A stretch of DNA of 33,586 nucleotides from an uncultured Clostridium sp. (GCA_947178445.1 CAMWYJ010000030.1:1-33586); one strand, 5' to 3'. Positions 16,601 to 24,950 are shown, counted from the stretch's first letter. Notes: generated from the letters alone by a model not told the origin. Numbers and translations are program-made.

Positions 16601-16928
16601 TCTCCATCGTCTTAACTGCAAGCTCTGAGTCATCATCCCGTACCATCAGGACATCCGCACTCTTACTGCCCTCTGCTGCCCGCACATCGGCTTCCTTTTC
16701 AAAGACTTCCTCTGCATCCTCATCAAAACCCAATGTTGATACCAGGCGGTAATCATAAAAATGCAGTCCGCCAAGATAGGTATCTGCCGCTTTTATCATG
16801 ACAGCATGCGTAATCTTAAGTCCGGCAAAAAATCCCACTCCAAGCGCAACAATTAAAAAAATCGCCATATATCTTCCAAAGCTTGATTTAATTTCCCGTA
16901 TTGTTGTTGTTATCATTCTCCTGCTCAT
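13635..16928 (-). CDS. FtsX-family ABC transporter permease with very long coiled coil
   Basis: A 1097-aa permease: first membrane helix at about residues 20-40, then an extracellular MacB-like region. From about residue 255 to 545 there is a charged heptad region rich in K, E, A, Q and Y, predicted as a long coiled coil. A first FtsX core of three to four helices (about 570-690, starting GIANVFPVFFFLVAALVCITT) follows, then a second core with a helix at about 740, another extracellular region and three C-terminal helices. The two-core architecture is that of YtrF/COG0577 exporters, which act by mechanotransmission rather than classical transport. It is paired with the ATPase gene 14 bp upstream. 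The substrate is unknown; the coiled coil may reach through the cell wall. ATG 16928 is used though the ribosome site (AGGG) is weak. Confidence 0.92.
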   Translation of the reverse strand: MSRRMITTTIREIKSSFGRYMAIFLIVALGVGFFAGLKITHAVMIKAADTYLGGLHFYDYRLVSTLGFDEDAEEVFEKEADVRAAEGSKSADVLMVRDDDSELAVKTMEIPDKVNLVKIEVGRMPEKSNECVVDSHAFEESEIGSMLRISDGNDEETLENFKVKEFVIVGVVSSPLYIRYDRGNTSIGNGVLDAFIYIDGSAYDMDYDTEIYVEFEKDWFGEESRDDQDGQMLYSDAYKTFIEDKENDWKKKVETVAESRHERIYEEAFADIADAERELEEEKTKAEQEFSKAKQELIDGKQKILDGEFAIQRAKSEIADNEKKLNDSEQKYQQGVKEYNKSKKEYDKGKKSYEKAKAAYDAEYAKNYPEYAKNLENYNDGKKAYEKSEQEYKEALAAYEAGKLYLSEEERRQKEKELAAWRIQLDETAKTLEMAKTQLDEAANGFQTAKSQLDAAEKELKKGDKELQKAKRELESAKSQIEDGKKQLSSAKAQIVSKEQELSDGRQELSDGESEYEDEKKEYETEIEDAKKEIADAKEELADFEQPDVYVLGRDTNSGYVNFETDSEIVMGIANVFPVFFFLVAALVCITTMTRMMEEQRTQVGILKALGYSNGAIIGKYMVYSVSASLTGAVTGFFLGTWIFPWVIWVAYKMMYNLGDSCYVFDGRLAVVGVMVAFLCSGGTTLVCCYQELSEMAANLMRPKAPKPGKRVLLERIPIIWSRLRFLDKVSVRNLFRYKKRFFMMIIGVSGCTALLVAAFGIKDSVSSIADKQFGEIFVYDMSVNIRENADIKSLNTKERKGVEKCLSVLGKSVDMKVGEKIQTVNLLVPELVEDFDSYMSLFSAEGDKLIFPENGEVFITAKLAERYHIDVGDTISVNDSDLKGGEITVGGIFQNYFNHYILATPATYEDLFGEKAVWNEEFVNISGDADVHEVSAAIMKNDDVASVSVNADIRQSVADMMSSLNYVVFLVIGCAAALAFVVIYNLNNINITERIREIATVKVLGFYREETKSYIFRENVVLTLLGSLLGLVLGYYLHAFIMSEINLDAISFDENVRVSSYVYSVIGTLLFNWLVNLFMSGKLENVQMAESLKSVD

Positions 16929-16942
16929 AACTTAACATTACC

Positions 16943-17644
16943 CTACCATTCAAGAGTCCTTACATCTGCCGGACTTTCATTTAAATACATATCCTTAATG
17001 CTACCATTTTTCACCGTAATCACCCGGTCTGCCATCCCTGTAAGTACCTGATTATGCGTGATAACAACTACCGTTGTTCCTGTTTTTTTACAGGTATCCT
17101 GCAAAAGCTTTAACACTGCCTTACCTGTCTGGTAATCAAGGGCTCCTGTCGGTTCGTCACAGAGTAAAAGCTTCGGGTTCTTTGCAAGCGCCCTTGCTAT
17201 TGCCACACGCTGCTGCTCACCACCGGACAACTGAGCAGGAAAATTCGCCATACGTTCCTCTAACCCTACCTGTTTCAGCACTTCTGCCGCAGGCAATGGC
17301 TCCTTACAGATCTGAGAAGCCAGTTCTACATTTTCAAGTGCAGTCAAATTGCCAACCAGATTATAAAATTGAAATACAAATCCTACATCATATCGGCGAT
17401 AAGTAGTAAGCTCTCTTTTGCTAAGTCCTGATATCTCCCTGCCATCTAACAAAACTCTGCCCTCCGAAAGAGTATCCATTCCCCCTAGTATATTGAGAAT
17501 CGTTGTTTTACCGGCTCCGGAGGCGCCTACAATCACACAGAACTCACCCTGTTCCATCTGAAAATTCACATCTTTTAATGCATGAATCTCCACCTCTCCG
17601 GTTTTATAACATTTACTCACATTCTGAAACTCTACAAAGCTCAT
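16943..17644 (-). CDS. ABC transporter ATP-binding protein (LolD/MacB-type)
   Basis: The 233-aa ATPase has Walker [10 protein letters not shown] (residues 40-48), the Q-loop region FVFQFYNL, signature [15 protein letters not shown] and Walker [13 protein letters not shown], then the H-loop VVITHN. It energises the coiled-coil permease encoded directly downstream. The start was set at ATG 17644, preceded by GGAGG with 7 bases of spacing; an upstream TTG at 17674 has no good site. A strong promoter with an operator-like palindrome lies about 80 bases upstream. Confidence 0.95.
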   Translation of the reverse strand: MSFVEFQNVSKCYKTGEVEIHALKDVNFQMEQGEFCVIVGASGAGKTTILNILGGMDTLSEGRVLLDGREISGLSKRELTTYRRYDVGFVFQFYNLVGNLTALENVELASQICKEPLPAAEVLKQVGLEERMANFPAQLSGGEQQRVAIARALAKNPKLLLCDEPTGALDYQTGKAVLKLLQDTCKKTGTTVVVITHNQVLTGMADRVITVKNGSIKDMYLNESPADVRTLEW

Positions 17645-17722
17645 ACCAAAACCTCCGGCTTTTTTTCTTCCCAAACCATACTTCTCTGACTAATTTTACT
17701 CCACACGGGTATTATTCATGTA

Positions 17723-17751
17723 AGTATAGCAAAATAGTATGTACCATACAA
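17723..17751 (-). promoter_or_regulatory. Promoter of the coiled-coil ABC exporter with operator-like palindrome
   Basis: Minus strand TTGTAT (17746-17751), 17-bp spacer, TATACT (17723-17728). The palindrome GTATG-TAC-CATAC (17737-17749) overlaps the -35, the usual place for a repressor site. No regulator gene is adjacent. Confidence 0.7.
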
Positions 17752-17813
17752 TACAAAACTTCTATAAAAAAATGCATTTTCCATCGTTTTTTATGCTATT
17801 TTAAAAGTCAAAT

Positions 17814-17853
17814 GGACATGCAAGCATGTCCGCTTGGCTCGTTGCTTCGCGAG
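17814..17853. other. Two adjacent inverted repeats in the divergent intergenic region
   Basis: GGACATGC-AA-GCATGTCC (17814-17831) is a perfect palindrome. It is followed by a short CTCG / CGAG hairpin (17838-17853). They lie between the minus-strand ABC promoter and the plus-strand promoter at 17865, in a 308-bp gene-free stretch (17645-17952). No T-run follows either, so an operator is as likely as a terminator. Confidence 0.5.
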
Positions 17854-17864
17854 AATAATCCGGT

Positions 17865-17893
17865 TTGACGGAAACATTTGAATCTTTTATAAT
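17865..17893 (+). promoter_or_regulatory. Promoter of the plus-strand block
   Basis: TTGACG (17865-17870), 17-bp spacer, perfect TATAAT (17888-17893). It lies 59 bases before the TTG start of the methyltransferase-like gene. Confidence 0.8.
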
Positions 17894-17952
17894 ACACCTT
17901 AAACAACCAAAAACCGCAAGCGCACGGCTGCCTGATATGAAGGAGGATTCCC

Positions 17953-18891
17953 TTGACACTTTACGAAGAAATCAAACAGCATTTTCATATACCAACTGCA
18001 TTTCAGGATTGGACAGACTATCGGAACGTTCTGACAGACTACCTGATAAAGCAGACAGAACATTTTTTGATACCCTTATGCTTTACTCCCTCCATGGAAC
18101 AAAAAGAAATGCAGCCAACTCTTCTCATTATCGGTGCAGGTGCCTGCAATGATTTAGATCTTTCAAGAATCCTTCCCCACTTTTCCCACATTACACTGCT
18201 CGATAACAACCAAAGTGCTATGGAAGCTGCGGTTAGCAATTACCATTTGGAACATCATGACAGTATCCGGTTATGTGTTAACAGCTTAAACGGCTTAACG
18301 GATGAAGATTACCGGTTATTTTGCAGGCAGCTCTCGAAATACCTGCGTTTCCAGCAAACAAATGGTATTGCCATCACACAAAAGGACTTTGACCATACTG
18401 CCTGTGCCTTTTTAAAACAAATACTCAAAAAATATGAACATTATACAATCCCTTTGCCTGTCAAAGCCTATGATTTTGTATGGTGTTTTGGAGTTCACAG
18501 CCAGCTTCAGGCAATGTTTTCTTATATTTACCATGTATTTTACACGAACCTTTTAAACATGTATCCCGATTTTTCCGCAGAGCAAACAACGGAGTTTGAA
18601 AATCTGCTAAAAAAAGAAAATGATCGTTTTATTCCTATTTTCCATGATACCCTGCTGCAATGTGCCAGACAAAAGGCATTCATTGGCTTAGAAGCATGCA
18701 GGACACTGCCTGCGGATGCCGGCTTTTCACCTTCTCCAATTGATGAAACTCCAATCGAAGGAGCCTGCCAAGGAATCATGGATTTGCAAAACAGAACACT
18801 TAACCGGGGAAAATGGTCTGTCCTCTGGCCATTTCACCCAGCCCGGAATCTATACTACCAGATGCAAATTGAAGAGATTACTCTTTCCTGA
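17953..18891 (+). CDS. Methyltransferase-like protein, class I SAM-binding fold, function unknown
   Basis: The 312-aa protein starts at TTG with an AAGGAGG six bases upstream. Residues 56-70 (LLIIGAGACNDLDLS) fit SAM-binding motif I, and the acidic residue at the end of the second strand is seen in HITLLDNNQSAM. KAYDFVWCFGVHSQL resembles the post-motif strand of class I methyltransferases. The substrate is not apparent. Histidines and cysteines are frequent, but no metal-binding pattern is clear. It is one of two plus-strand genes (with the Fic-like gene 85 bp downstream) set into a long minus-strand region, and has its own strong promoter. The methyltransferase call rests on short motifs, so it is tentative; the reading frame itself is firm. 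Confidence 0.75.
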   Translation: MTLYEEIKQHFHIPTAFQDWTDYRNVLTDYLIKQTEHFLIPLCFTPSMEQKEMQPTLLIIGAGACNDLDLSRILPHFSHITLLDNNQSAMEAAVSNYHLEHHDSIRLCVNSLNGLTDEDYRLFCRQLSKYLRFQQTNGIAITQKDFDHTACAFLKQILKKYEHYTIPLPVKAYDFVWCFGVHSQLQAMFSYIYHVFYTNLLNMYPDFSAEQTTEFENLLKKENDRFIPIFHDTLLQCARQKAFIGLEACRTLPADAGFSPSPIDETPIEGACQGIMDLQNRTLNRGKWSVLWPFHPARNLYYQMQIEEITLS

Positions 18892-18897
18892 GATTAT

Positions 18898-18926
18898 TTG
18901 CAAATCAATCAAGCATATGCTACACT
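18898..18926 (+). promoter_or_regulatory. Possible promoter of the Fic-like gene
   Basis: TTGCAA (18898-18903), 17-bp spacer, TACACT (18921-18926), 50 bases before the start codon at 18977. The match is moderate and the gene may instead be read from the upstream promoter. Confidence 0.4.
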
Positions 18927-18976
18927 ATATGCATTCGTTATATCTAACCACAAAACACATAAACGAGGTAAATAGC

Positions 18977-19462
18977 ATGTCATATATTGAATATTGTAAT
19001 CAGTCCGATGCATATAAAATAGAACAGATTGAATTTTCAGAGAAGCTTATCCAAACACTTCATGCCCGCAATCTTCCTATACCCACTTCTTGCGTCCCAT
19101 ACCGCACCACCATGATTGACCCTATCGAGACTCCTCACCGCATCGCAGCTCCGGAAGATCTTTCACACCTGATGAATCATTATATCAGCCAGGTCACCAT
19201 ATCCGGCTACAGCCTGCACCCAATTGAGGTAGCTGCCATGGCTTACAAGCGTTTTCTTGACATTTATCCCTTTGAGCACCATAACGAGGAAACTGCCGTT
19301 TCCATTGCGGGATTTTTACTGCAAAAAGCAGGATACTATTTTAATGGATTTCCTGCCTCCCTTAAGGATGCGTATATGAAATCCATCCAACAGGCTCAGA
19401 GTACAGGCATGCCTGATGCACTGATTACCATATTTGCAAAAAGCGTGGAGCTTCCACACTAA
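18977..19462 (+). CDS. Fic/Doc-fold protein with degenerate active site
   Basis: The 161-aa protein begins at ATG 18977 with GAGGT upstream; the frame open further left overlaps the preceding gene. Residues 80-121 (LHPIEVAAMAYKRFLDIYPFEHHNEETA and the following GFLLQKAGY) align by eye with the Fic core pattern hPiexAAxxhyxFvxIHPFxDGNGRTaR. In the catalytic loop HPFx(D/E)GN(G/K)R the His is Tyr97, and the later positions are H101, H102, N103, E104 and E105. The AMP-transfer His, the Gly and the phosphate-binding Arg are thus gone. It cannot act by normal Fic chemistry. It may be a scaffold, a regulator or a diverged domain with another activity. It follows the methyltransferase-like gene. Fic similarity is inferred from the pattern only. 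Confidence 0.7.
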   Translation: MSYIEYCNQSDAYKIEQIEFSEKLIQTLHARNLPIPTSCVPYRTTMIDPIETPHRIAAPEDLSHLMNHYISQVTISGYSLHPIEVAAMAYKRFLDIYPFEHHNEETAVSIAGFLLQKAGYYFNGFPASLKDAYMKSIQQAQSTGMPDALITIFAKSVELPH

Positions 19463-19546
19463 GCCCATTCCTCAAAGGAACCTATCTCCATGCGGCAACA
19501 CCACGCTTTATTCATAAAAACATTTGACTTTCGTAATTACCTGCCC

Positions 19547-20146
19547 TTACAATGGCTTAAAATCCTCTGCACCATGCTTGCAGATTGGGCAGATTATATC
19601 CGCTGGCAGCTCATCACCCTCATAAATATATCCACAAATCGTACAGATAAAGCCCTTTTTCTCTGCCGGCTTTGCAGATGGTTTGATATTCGCATGATAA
19701 TATGCATAGGTTGCAGAAGCTTTATCTGACAATACCTCTCCACCTGTTACATCCGCAATAAACATCGTGTGGGTTCCCAAATCCTTACTTTCAATCACCC
19801 TGGCAGAAATGTAACCATTACATTCACTGGTCAGATAGGCGATTCCGTTCTCTGCTCTTTGAAATGCAATCTCAAGAAACTTATCTACCTCTCTACCACT
19901 CTGAAATCCAAACTGCTTAAAGGTTTCAAAGGTCGCACTCTCATCCAAAATTGATACATTAAATTCTCCAGTCTTTACAATCATATCATGCGTATAATTA
20001 TCCTTATTCACCGTTACAATGATACGGTTAGGAGTTGCCGTGACCTGGGTTGCAGTATTGATAATGCATCCGTTGTCTTTATCTCCATCCTTTGCGGTCA
20101 ATACAAACAATCCATAACTCAACTTATTCATTACTTCACTATTCAT
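19547..20146 (-). CDS. Flavin reductase-like protein with C-terminal rubredoxin domain
   Basis: Residues 1-150 form an FMN-binding split barrel of the flavin reductase family (LSYGLFVLTAKDG, GCIINTATQVTATPNRIIVTVNK, GEFNVSILDES). Residues 165-199 form a rubredoxin domain with iron ligands C168, C171, C186 and C189 (CTICGYIYEGDELPADIICPIC). This fusion is the high-molecular-weight rubredoxin/NAD(P)H:rubredoxin reductase type, used by anaerobes to pass electrons to flavodiiron proteins or other O2/NO scavengers. The ribosome site GGGAG is 9 bases before the ATG. It lies on the minus strand after the citrate synthase gene, with 73 bp between. Confidence 0.93.
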   Translation of the reverse strand: MNSEVMNKLSYGLFVLTAKDGDKDNGCIINTATQVTATPNRIIVTVNKDNYTHDMIVKTGEFNVSILDESATFETFKQFGFQSGREVDKFLEIAFQRAENGIAYLTSECNGYISARVIESKDLGTHTMFIADVTGGEVLSDKASATYAYYHANIKPSAKPAEKKGFICTICGYIYEGDELPADIICPICKHGAEDFKPL

Positions 20147-20219
20147 GATTTCTTCTCCCTATTCAAGCCACCTTGGCTTACTCGCTGCATCTAACCCATC
20201 AGCCTTTACTGGCATATTC

Positions 20220-21605
20220 TTAGTTTCTTACATTTATTGGAACATATTCCTGTCTTTTCCGGACTGCCTTATATGCCGGACGGATAATCTTACCCTGGTT
20301 GATCAGCTCCTCAATGCGATGCGCACTCCATCCTGCTGTCCTTGCCACTGCAAATAGTGGAGTAAACAGCTCCCGTGGAAGCCCTAACATATCGTACACA
20401 AAACCAGAATAAAAATCCACATTTGCGCTGACACCCTTATATATTTTGCGTTCCTGCCCAATCACCTCCGGCGCTAAGCGCTCTACATTTGAATACAGGA
20501 TATACTCGTCCTGCAGTCCCTTCTCTTCTGAAAGCTTCTGTACAAAACTTTTGAATACCTTTGCTCTCGGATCCGAAATAGAGTATACCGCATGTCCCAT
20601 ACCATAAATAAGACCTGACTTGTCGAATGCTTCTTTGTTCAATAATCTTCTTAAGTATCCCCGAATCTCGTCTTCATCATTCCAATCTTTTATATTTTCT
20701 TTCATGTCGTCAAACATCTTCGCAACCTTGATATTGGCACCTCCATGCTTTGGTCCCTTCAATGAACCCAGTGAAGCTGCCATAGAAGAATAGGTATCTG
20801 TTCCCGATGAGGTTACCACATGGGTTGTAAAGGTGGAGTTATTACCACCTCCATGCTCTGCATGTAATACAAGCGCAAGATCCAAAATCCTTGCCTCAAG
20901 CTCTGTATATTGATTGTCCGGCCGCAATACATGTAAAAGATTCTCCGCTGTGGACAAATCCGGTCTTGGACTATGTATAAATAAACTGTTGCCATCATGA
21001 TAGTGACTGTATGCCTGATATCCATATACACATAATAAAGGCTCCACTGCAATCAATTGCAAACACTGTCTTAATACATTGGGAATGGATGTATCATCTG
21101 CCTTTTCATCATAAGCATACAGTGTCAGAATACATCTTTGCAATGTATTCATCATATCCTTACTCGGTGCACGCAAAATGATATCCCGCACAAAATTTGT
21201 TGGCAATGACATTCTGTAATCAGCCAAAATTCCCTTTATCTTGTCCAGCTCACTATTATTTGGCAGTGTGCCAAACAGTAAGAGATATACCGTCTCTTCA
21301 TAGCCAAACCGCTTCTCTTTAATAAAACCAGACACGATATCCTCTACATCCACGCCCTGGTAATACAACTTACCTTCACAAGGAATCATATCACCATCTT
21401 CTACAACATATGACTGAATCTTCGATACATCGGTAAGTCCTGCCAAAACACCCTTACCATTGATATCTCGAAGCCCTCTTTTTACCTCGTATTTTGTATA
21501 AAGTTCCGGATCAATCTTAAAATTATCCAGACACAATTCCGATAAATTCCTAATCTCTTCTGTAATCTTCGCATACTTATTAATCTTTTCTTCGTGGTTG
21601 TTCAA
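20220..21605 (-). CDS. gltA: Citrate/2-methylcitrate synthase
   Basis: Condenses oxaloacetate with acetyl-CoA (or propionyl-CoA). The fold's catalytic residues are visible: His in LHAEHGGGNNST, His in YGMGHAVYSISDPRAKVF, and Asp in NVDFYSGFVYDMLG. An N-terminal extension of about 45 residues (NKYAKITEEIRNLSELCLDNFKIDPELYTKYEVKRGLRD) is usual in the clostridial form, as is total length near 460 aa. No ATG start is present: GTG 21614 or TTG 21605. TTG is chosen because AAAGGGTGA is 8 bases before it and would overlap the GTG. TGTTATACT at 21652-21660 could be an extended -10. A downstream rubredoxin-type gene follows. Confidence 0.95.
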   Translation of the reverse strand: MNNHEEKINKYAKITEEIRNLSELCLDNFKIDPELYTKYEVKRGLRDINGKGVLAGLTDVSKIQSYVVEDGDMIPCEGKLYYQGVDVEDIVSGFIKEKRFGYEETVYLLLFGTLPNNSELDKIKGILADYRMSLPTNFVRDIILRAPSKDMMNTLQRCILTLYAYDEKADDTSIPNVLRQCLQLIAVEPLLCVYGYQAYSHYHDGNSLFIHSPRPDLSTAENLLHVLRPDNQYTELEARILDLALVLHAEHGGGNNSTFTTHVVTSSGTDTYSSMAASLGSLKGPKHGGANIKVAKMFDDMKENIKDWNDEDEIRGYLRRLLNKEAFDKSGLIYGMGHAVYSISDPRAKVFKSFVQKLSEEKGLQDEYILYSNVERLAPEVIGQERKIYKGVSANVDFYSGFVYDMLGLPRELFTPLFAVARTAGWSAHRIEELINQGKIIRPAYKAVRKRQEYVPINVRN

Positions 21606-21651
21606 CGCAATCACCCTTTCTTCGTCAAAATCGTTTTTTATCCCAAATGAC

Positions 21652-21660
21652 AGTATAACA
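21652..21660 (-). promoter_or_regulatory. Possible extended -10 promoter element of the citrate synthase gene
   Basis: Minus strand TGTTATACT, 47 bases before the start, fits an extended -10 (TGnTATAAT). No good -35 is apparent. A similar TGTTATACT precedes purF. Confidence 0.4.
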
Positions 21661-21755
21661 CAAAATCTTTCAACTCCCTATCTCTTTTTCAAAATTCATA
21701 AATTTTTCACAAATACGGAAAGCCATCTTTTTGTAATCTTCTCAAGTCACTCTAG

Positions 21756-21787
21756 CAGCCCGATGTCTGCAGACCGCTATCCGGCTG
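21756..21787. other. Imperfect inverted repeat in the purB-gltA intergenic region
   Basis: CAGCC (21756-21760) pairs with GGCTG (21783-21787), GAT with ATC inside, around a self-complementary TCTGCAGA. It lies in the 326-bp gene-free stretch 21606-21931 between purB and the citrate synthase gene. On the plus strand TTTT follows, but no plus-strand gene ends here. It may be a weak bidirectional terminator. Nothing else was recognised in the stretch. Confidence 0.4.
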
Positions 21788-21931
21788 TTTTCCTCACAGA
21801 ACAAAGAAAAAGAGAACACAAACAGGAATACGCCTGAATGACCTCCGACCGCCAGATTTTTAACTAACTTTTGACAGTCTGCGCTCTTCCCCTTGCGTTC
21901 TCTTAGCATCCATATATACCCAGCTGTTCTT

Positions 21932-23383
21932 CTATACGTTAATCTCTGCCACCATGCCAAGTACATCACTATTCGCAACAAGCACCGGCTTTACAACCTC
22001 ACTGATAAACTCCTCTGTCTGCTGTGGTGCACGGCCAACAAAGTTCTTAGGCTCAAGCAACTCCTCAATCGTTTCCTTTGACATACCAAACGCAGGATCA
22101 TTAGCGATACGTTCTACAAGGTCGTTCTCTTTGCCCTCTTTCTTTACCATTGCACCAGCCTCCATAGAGTACTGGCGGATCTTCTCGTGAAGCTCCTGGC
22201 GGTCACCGCCCCGCTTTGTCACATCCATCATAATGTTTTCCGTTGCCATAAACGGAATCTCTTTCATAAAATGCTGGTAGATTACCTTATCATATACAAC
22301 CAGTCCGTCTACTACATTCAAATACAGATCCAAAATTCCATCAACAGCAAGAAACGCTTCCGGAACCGAAATTCTCTTATTTGCGGAATCATCTAATGTT
22401 CTCTCAAACCACTGGGTTGCTGCTGTAATAGCCGGATTTAACGCATCCACCATTACATAGTTTGCAAGGGAAGCAATACGTTCCGAACGCATTGGATTTC
22501 GCTTGTAAGCCATTGCGGAAGAACCAATCTGATTCTTTTCAAATGGCTCTTCTACCTCCTTTAAATGCTGAAGGAGACGAATATCATTGGAAAACTTATG
22601 TGCACTCTGTGCAATACCGCTTAATACATTAAGAATTCTGGAATCAACCTTTCTGGAATAGGTCTGCCCCGATACCGGATAGCACTCCTCAAATCCCATT
22701 TTTTTTGCAATCATGCTGTCAATTTTGCGAACCGTCTCGTGGTCTCCATCGAACAGCTCAAGGAAGCTTGCCTGGGTTCCCGTTGTTCCCTTGCATCCCA
22801 ACAGCTTCTGCTGGCTGATCATATAATCAAGATCTGCTAAATCCAGCATTAACTCCTCTAACCAAAGCGTTGCACGTTTTCCGACTGTCGTAGGCTGTGC
22901 AGGCTGGAAATGCGTGAATGCAAGAGTCGGTAAATCCTTATATTGCATCGCAAATTTCGAAAGCTCGTTTATTACATTTAATAATTTTTTTCGAACAAGC
23001 TTCATCGCTTCTGTCATTACAATCACATCTGTATTATCGCCAACATAGCAGCTCGTTGCACCCAGGTGAATAATTCCCGCTGCCGCCGGACACTGCTTAC
23101 CATATGCATATACGTGGCTCATGACATCGTGACGCACCTGTTTCTCTCTTTTTTTTGCCACATCATAATTGATATCATTGGCAAACGCCTTTAACTCCTC
23201 AATCTGGTCATCGGTTATTCTAGGCTTTCCAAGATCATCCTTCAACCCTAATTCCTGTTCCGTCTCTGCTAATGCAATCCATAATTTTCTCCATGTTGTA
23301 AACTTCATATCCGGTGAAAAAACATACTGCATTTCCTTACTTGCATATCTCTCTGACAATGGGCTAACGTACTTTTCTTTCAT
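21932..23383 (-). CDS. purB: PurB, adenylosuccinate lyase
   Basis: Catalyses two fumarate-releasing steps of purine synthesis (SAICAR to AICAR and adenylosuccinate to AMP). The fumarase/aspartase signature SSAMAYKRNP is at residues 288-297. Other conserved blocks are RHDVMSHVYAYG (85-95), GATSCYVGDNTD (108-119) and LAFTHFQPAQPTTVGKR (154-170), with the general base His in TSCY/TH elements. 483 aa fits the long clostridial form. A consensus GGAGG lies 6 bases before the ATG. It is 103 bp downstream of purF and is probably in the same operon. Confidence 0.97.
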   Translation of the reverse strand: MKEKYVSPLSERYASKEMQYVFSPDMKFTTWRKLWIALAETEQELGLKDDLGKPRITDDQIEELKAFANDINYDVAKKREKQVRHDVMSHVYAYGKQCPAAAGIIHLGATSCYVGDNTDVIVMTEAMKLVRKKLLNVINELSKFAMQYKDLPTLAFTHFQPAQPTTVGKRATLWLEELMLDLADLDYMISQQKLLGCKGTTGTQASFLELFDGDHETVRKIDSMIAKKMGFEECYPVSGQTYSRKVDSRILNVLSGIAQSAHKFSNDIRLLQHLKEVEEPFEKNQIGSSAMAYKRNPMRSERIASLANYVMVDALNPAITAATQWFERTLDDSANKRISVPEAFLAVDGILDLYLNVVDGLVVYDKVIYQHFMKEIPFMATENIMMDVTKRGGDRQELHEKIRQYSMEAGAMVKKEGKENDLVERIANDPAFGMSKETIEELLEPKNFVGRAPQQTEEFISEVVKPVLVANSDVLGMVAEINV

Positions 23384-23486
23384 ATCTATCCTCCAATTAT
23401 ATTATTATCCTAGCTGTCATACATGCTTTGGACACACCTCATCTTTGCTTAACACAGCTGATTCCCATCTCTCTTTTACCATATGT

Positions 23487-24950
23487 CTATTTTCCCTTAT
23501 TCACATGTATGGCTGTATCATGTTCACCACGAATGTCCTCCGTTGGCGGTTCAATCGGATAATTACCGGTAAAACATCCATCACAATACTGACGTCCTGC
23601 CGACAGCTCCTTTAAACGACCAAGTTCTAAATATCCCAAAGAGTCAGCTCCCAAAATCTCACAGATTTCATCAATACTGCGGTTATGTGCAATCAATTGC
23701 TCTTCACTTGGAATATCCGTTCCAAAATAACATGGATGCAAAAATGGCGGTGATGAAATACGGACATGAACCTCCGTTGCACCAGCTTCCTTTAGCATGC
23801 TTACAATACGGTCCGAGGTGGTTCCTCTCACGATGGAATCATCAATCATAATAACACGCTTTCCCTTTACCGCATCTTTTAATACATTAAGCTTCACCTG
23901 CACGCTGGACTCCCTCTGGCTCTGCTTTGGCTTAATAAAAGTTCTTCCCACATATCCGTTTTTTATAAATGCAGTCCCGTATGGGATCCCAGACTCCATA
24001 GAATAACCAAGTGCTGCTACATTACCGGATTCCGGTACGCCGACCACCAAATCTGCTTCCACCGGTGAATCCTTTGCCAGACAACGTCCTGCAATCATTC
24101 TGGACTCATATACACTCATCTGATCCAGAATACTGTCAGGTCTTGCAAAATAAATATATTCAAAAATACATCTGGCATGCTTTTCCTGACACATACCCTT
24201 ATCAGAAACAACACCATACTCCGGTGTAATCGTTACAATTTCTCCAGGCTCAACATCCCGGATAAATTCTGCACCAATGGTATCTAATGCACAGGACTCT
24301 GAAGCTAATATATAAGCATTATTACGTTTCCCAATACATAGCGGCCGGAATCCAAATGGATCTCTTGCCCCAATCAATTTACGCGGGCTCATTACAATTA
24401 ATGAATAGGAACCTTTTACCTTTCTAAGTGCCTGCATGACTGCCTCCTCAACCGTAGCAGTTTTGACGCGTTCTCTTGCGATATGGTAAGCAATCACTTC
24501 TGAATCAATCGTAGTCTGAAAAATGGCCCCTGAAAGCTCTAACTCCCTTCGGAGATTAAGTGCATTTACAAGATTCCCATTATGGGCAAGTCCAAGCGTT
24601 CCTTTTACATAATTCAGAACAAGCGGCTGGGCATTTTCCCTCGTAGAAGCTCCCGCAGTGGAATAGCGGACATGTCCCACACCAATATTACCCTTAAGCT
24701 TTTCCAAATCTTCTGGTGTAAACACTTCATTTACCAGTCCCATTCCCTTAGCGGATAACACCTTCCCCTTCGGACCTTCTGTATCAGAAACCGCAATACC
24801 ACAGCTTTCCTGCCCTCTGTGCTGAAGCGCAAACAAGCCATAATATATAGTAGGTGCAACATCATTGCCGTCAAAATCATACATTCCAAACACACCACAC
24901 TCCTCATGCAATGCATCCTCATCAATAAAGCTATCCATTATCTCGCCCAT
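23487..24950 (-). CDS. purF: PurF, amidophosphoribosyltransferase
   Basis: Commits PRPP to purine synthesis using glutamine nitrogen. The N-terminal glutaminase Cys is residue 18 (HEECGVFGMYD), so a propeptide of about 17 residues must be cleaved, as in Bacillus-type enzymes. The PRPP motif is VIMIDDSIVRGTT. Four cysteines (HARCIFEYIYF, HPCYFGTDIPS and YCDGC) match the ligands of the structural [4Fe-4S] cluster of this subtype, suggesting oxygen-sensitive enzyme. The ATG has AGGAG 6 bases upstream. It heads a purF-purB pair. A TGTTATACT extended -10-like element lies about 25 bases upstream and a 15-bp palindrome about 80-90 bases upstream. Confidence 0.97.
   Translation of the reverse strand: MGEIMDSFIDEDALHEECGVFGMYDFDGNDVAPTIYYGLFALQHRGQESCGIAVSDTEGPKGKVLSAKGMGLVNEVFTPEDLEKLKGNIGVGHVRYSTAGASTRENAQPLVLNYVKGTLGLAHNGNLVNALNLRRELELSGAIFQTTIDSEVIAYHIARERVKTATVEEAVMQALRKVKGSYSLIVMSPRKLIGARDPFGFRPLCIGKRNNAYILASESCALDTIGAEFIRDVEPGEIVTITPEYGVVSDKGMCQEKHARCIFEYIYFARPDSILDQMSVYESRMIAGRCLAKDSPVEADLVVGVPESGNVAALGYSMESGIPYGTAFIKNGYVGRTFIKPKQSQRESSVQVKLNVLKDAVKGKRVIMIDDSIVRGTTSDRIVSMLKEAGATEVHVRISSPPFLHPCYFGTDIPSEEQLIAHNRSIDEICEILGADSLGYLELGRLKELSAGRQYCDGCFTGNYPIEPPTEDIRGEHDTAIHVNKGK

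Noticed and set aside
21742..21981. 79-aa minus-strand ORF between purB and the citrate synthase gene
   Set aside because: Overlaps the end of purB, has no recognisable motif, and covers an inverted repeat; more likely untranslated region.
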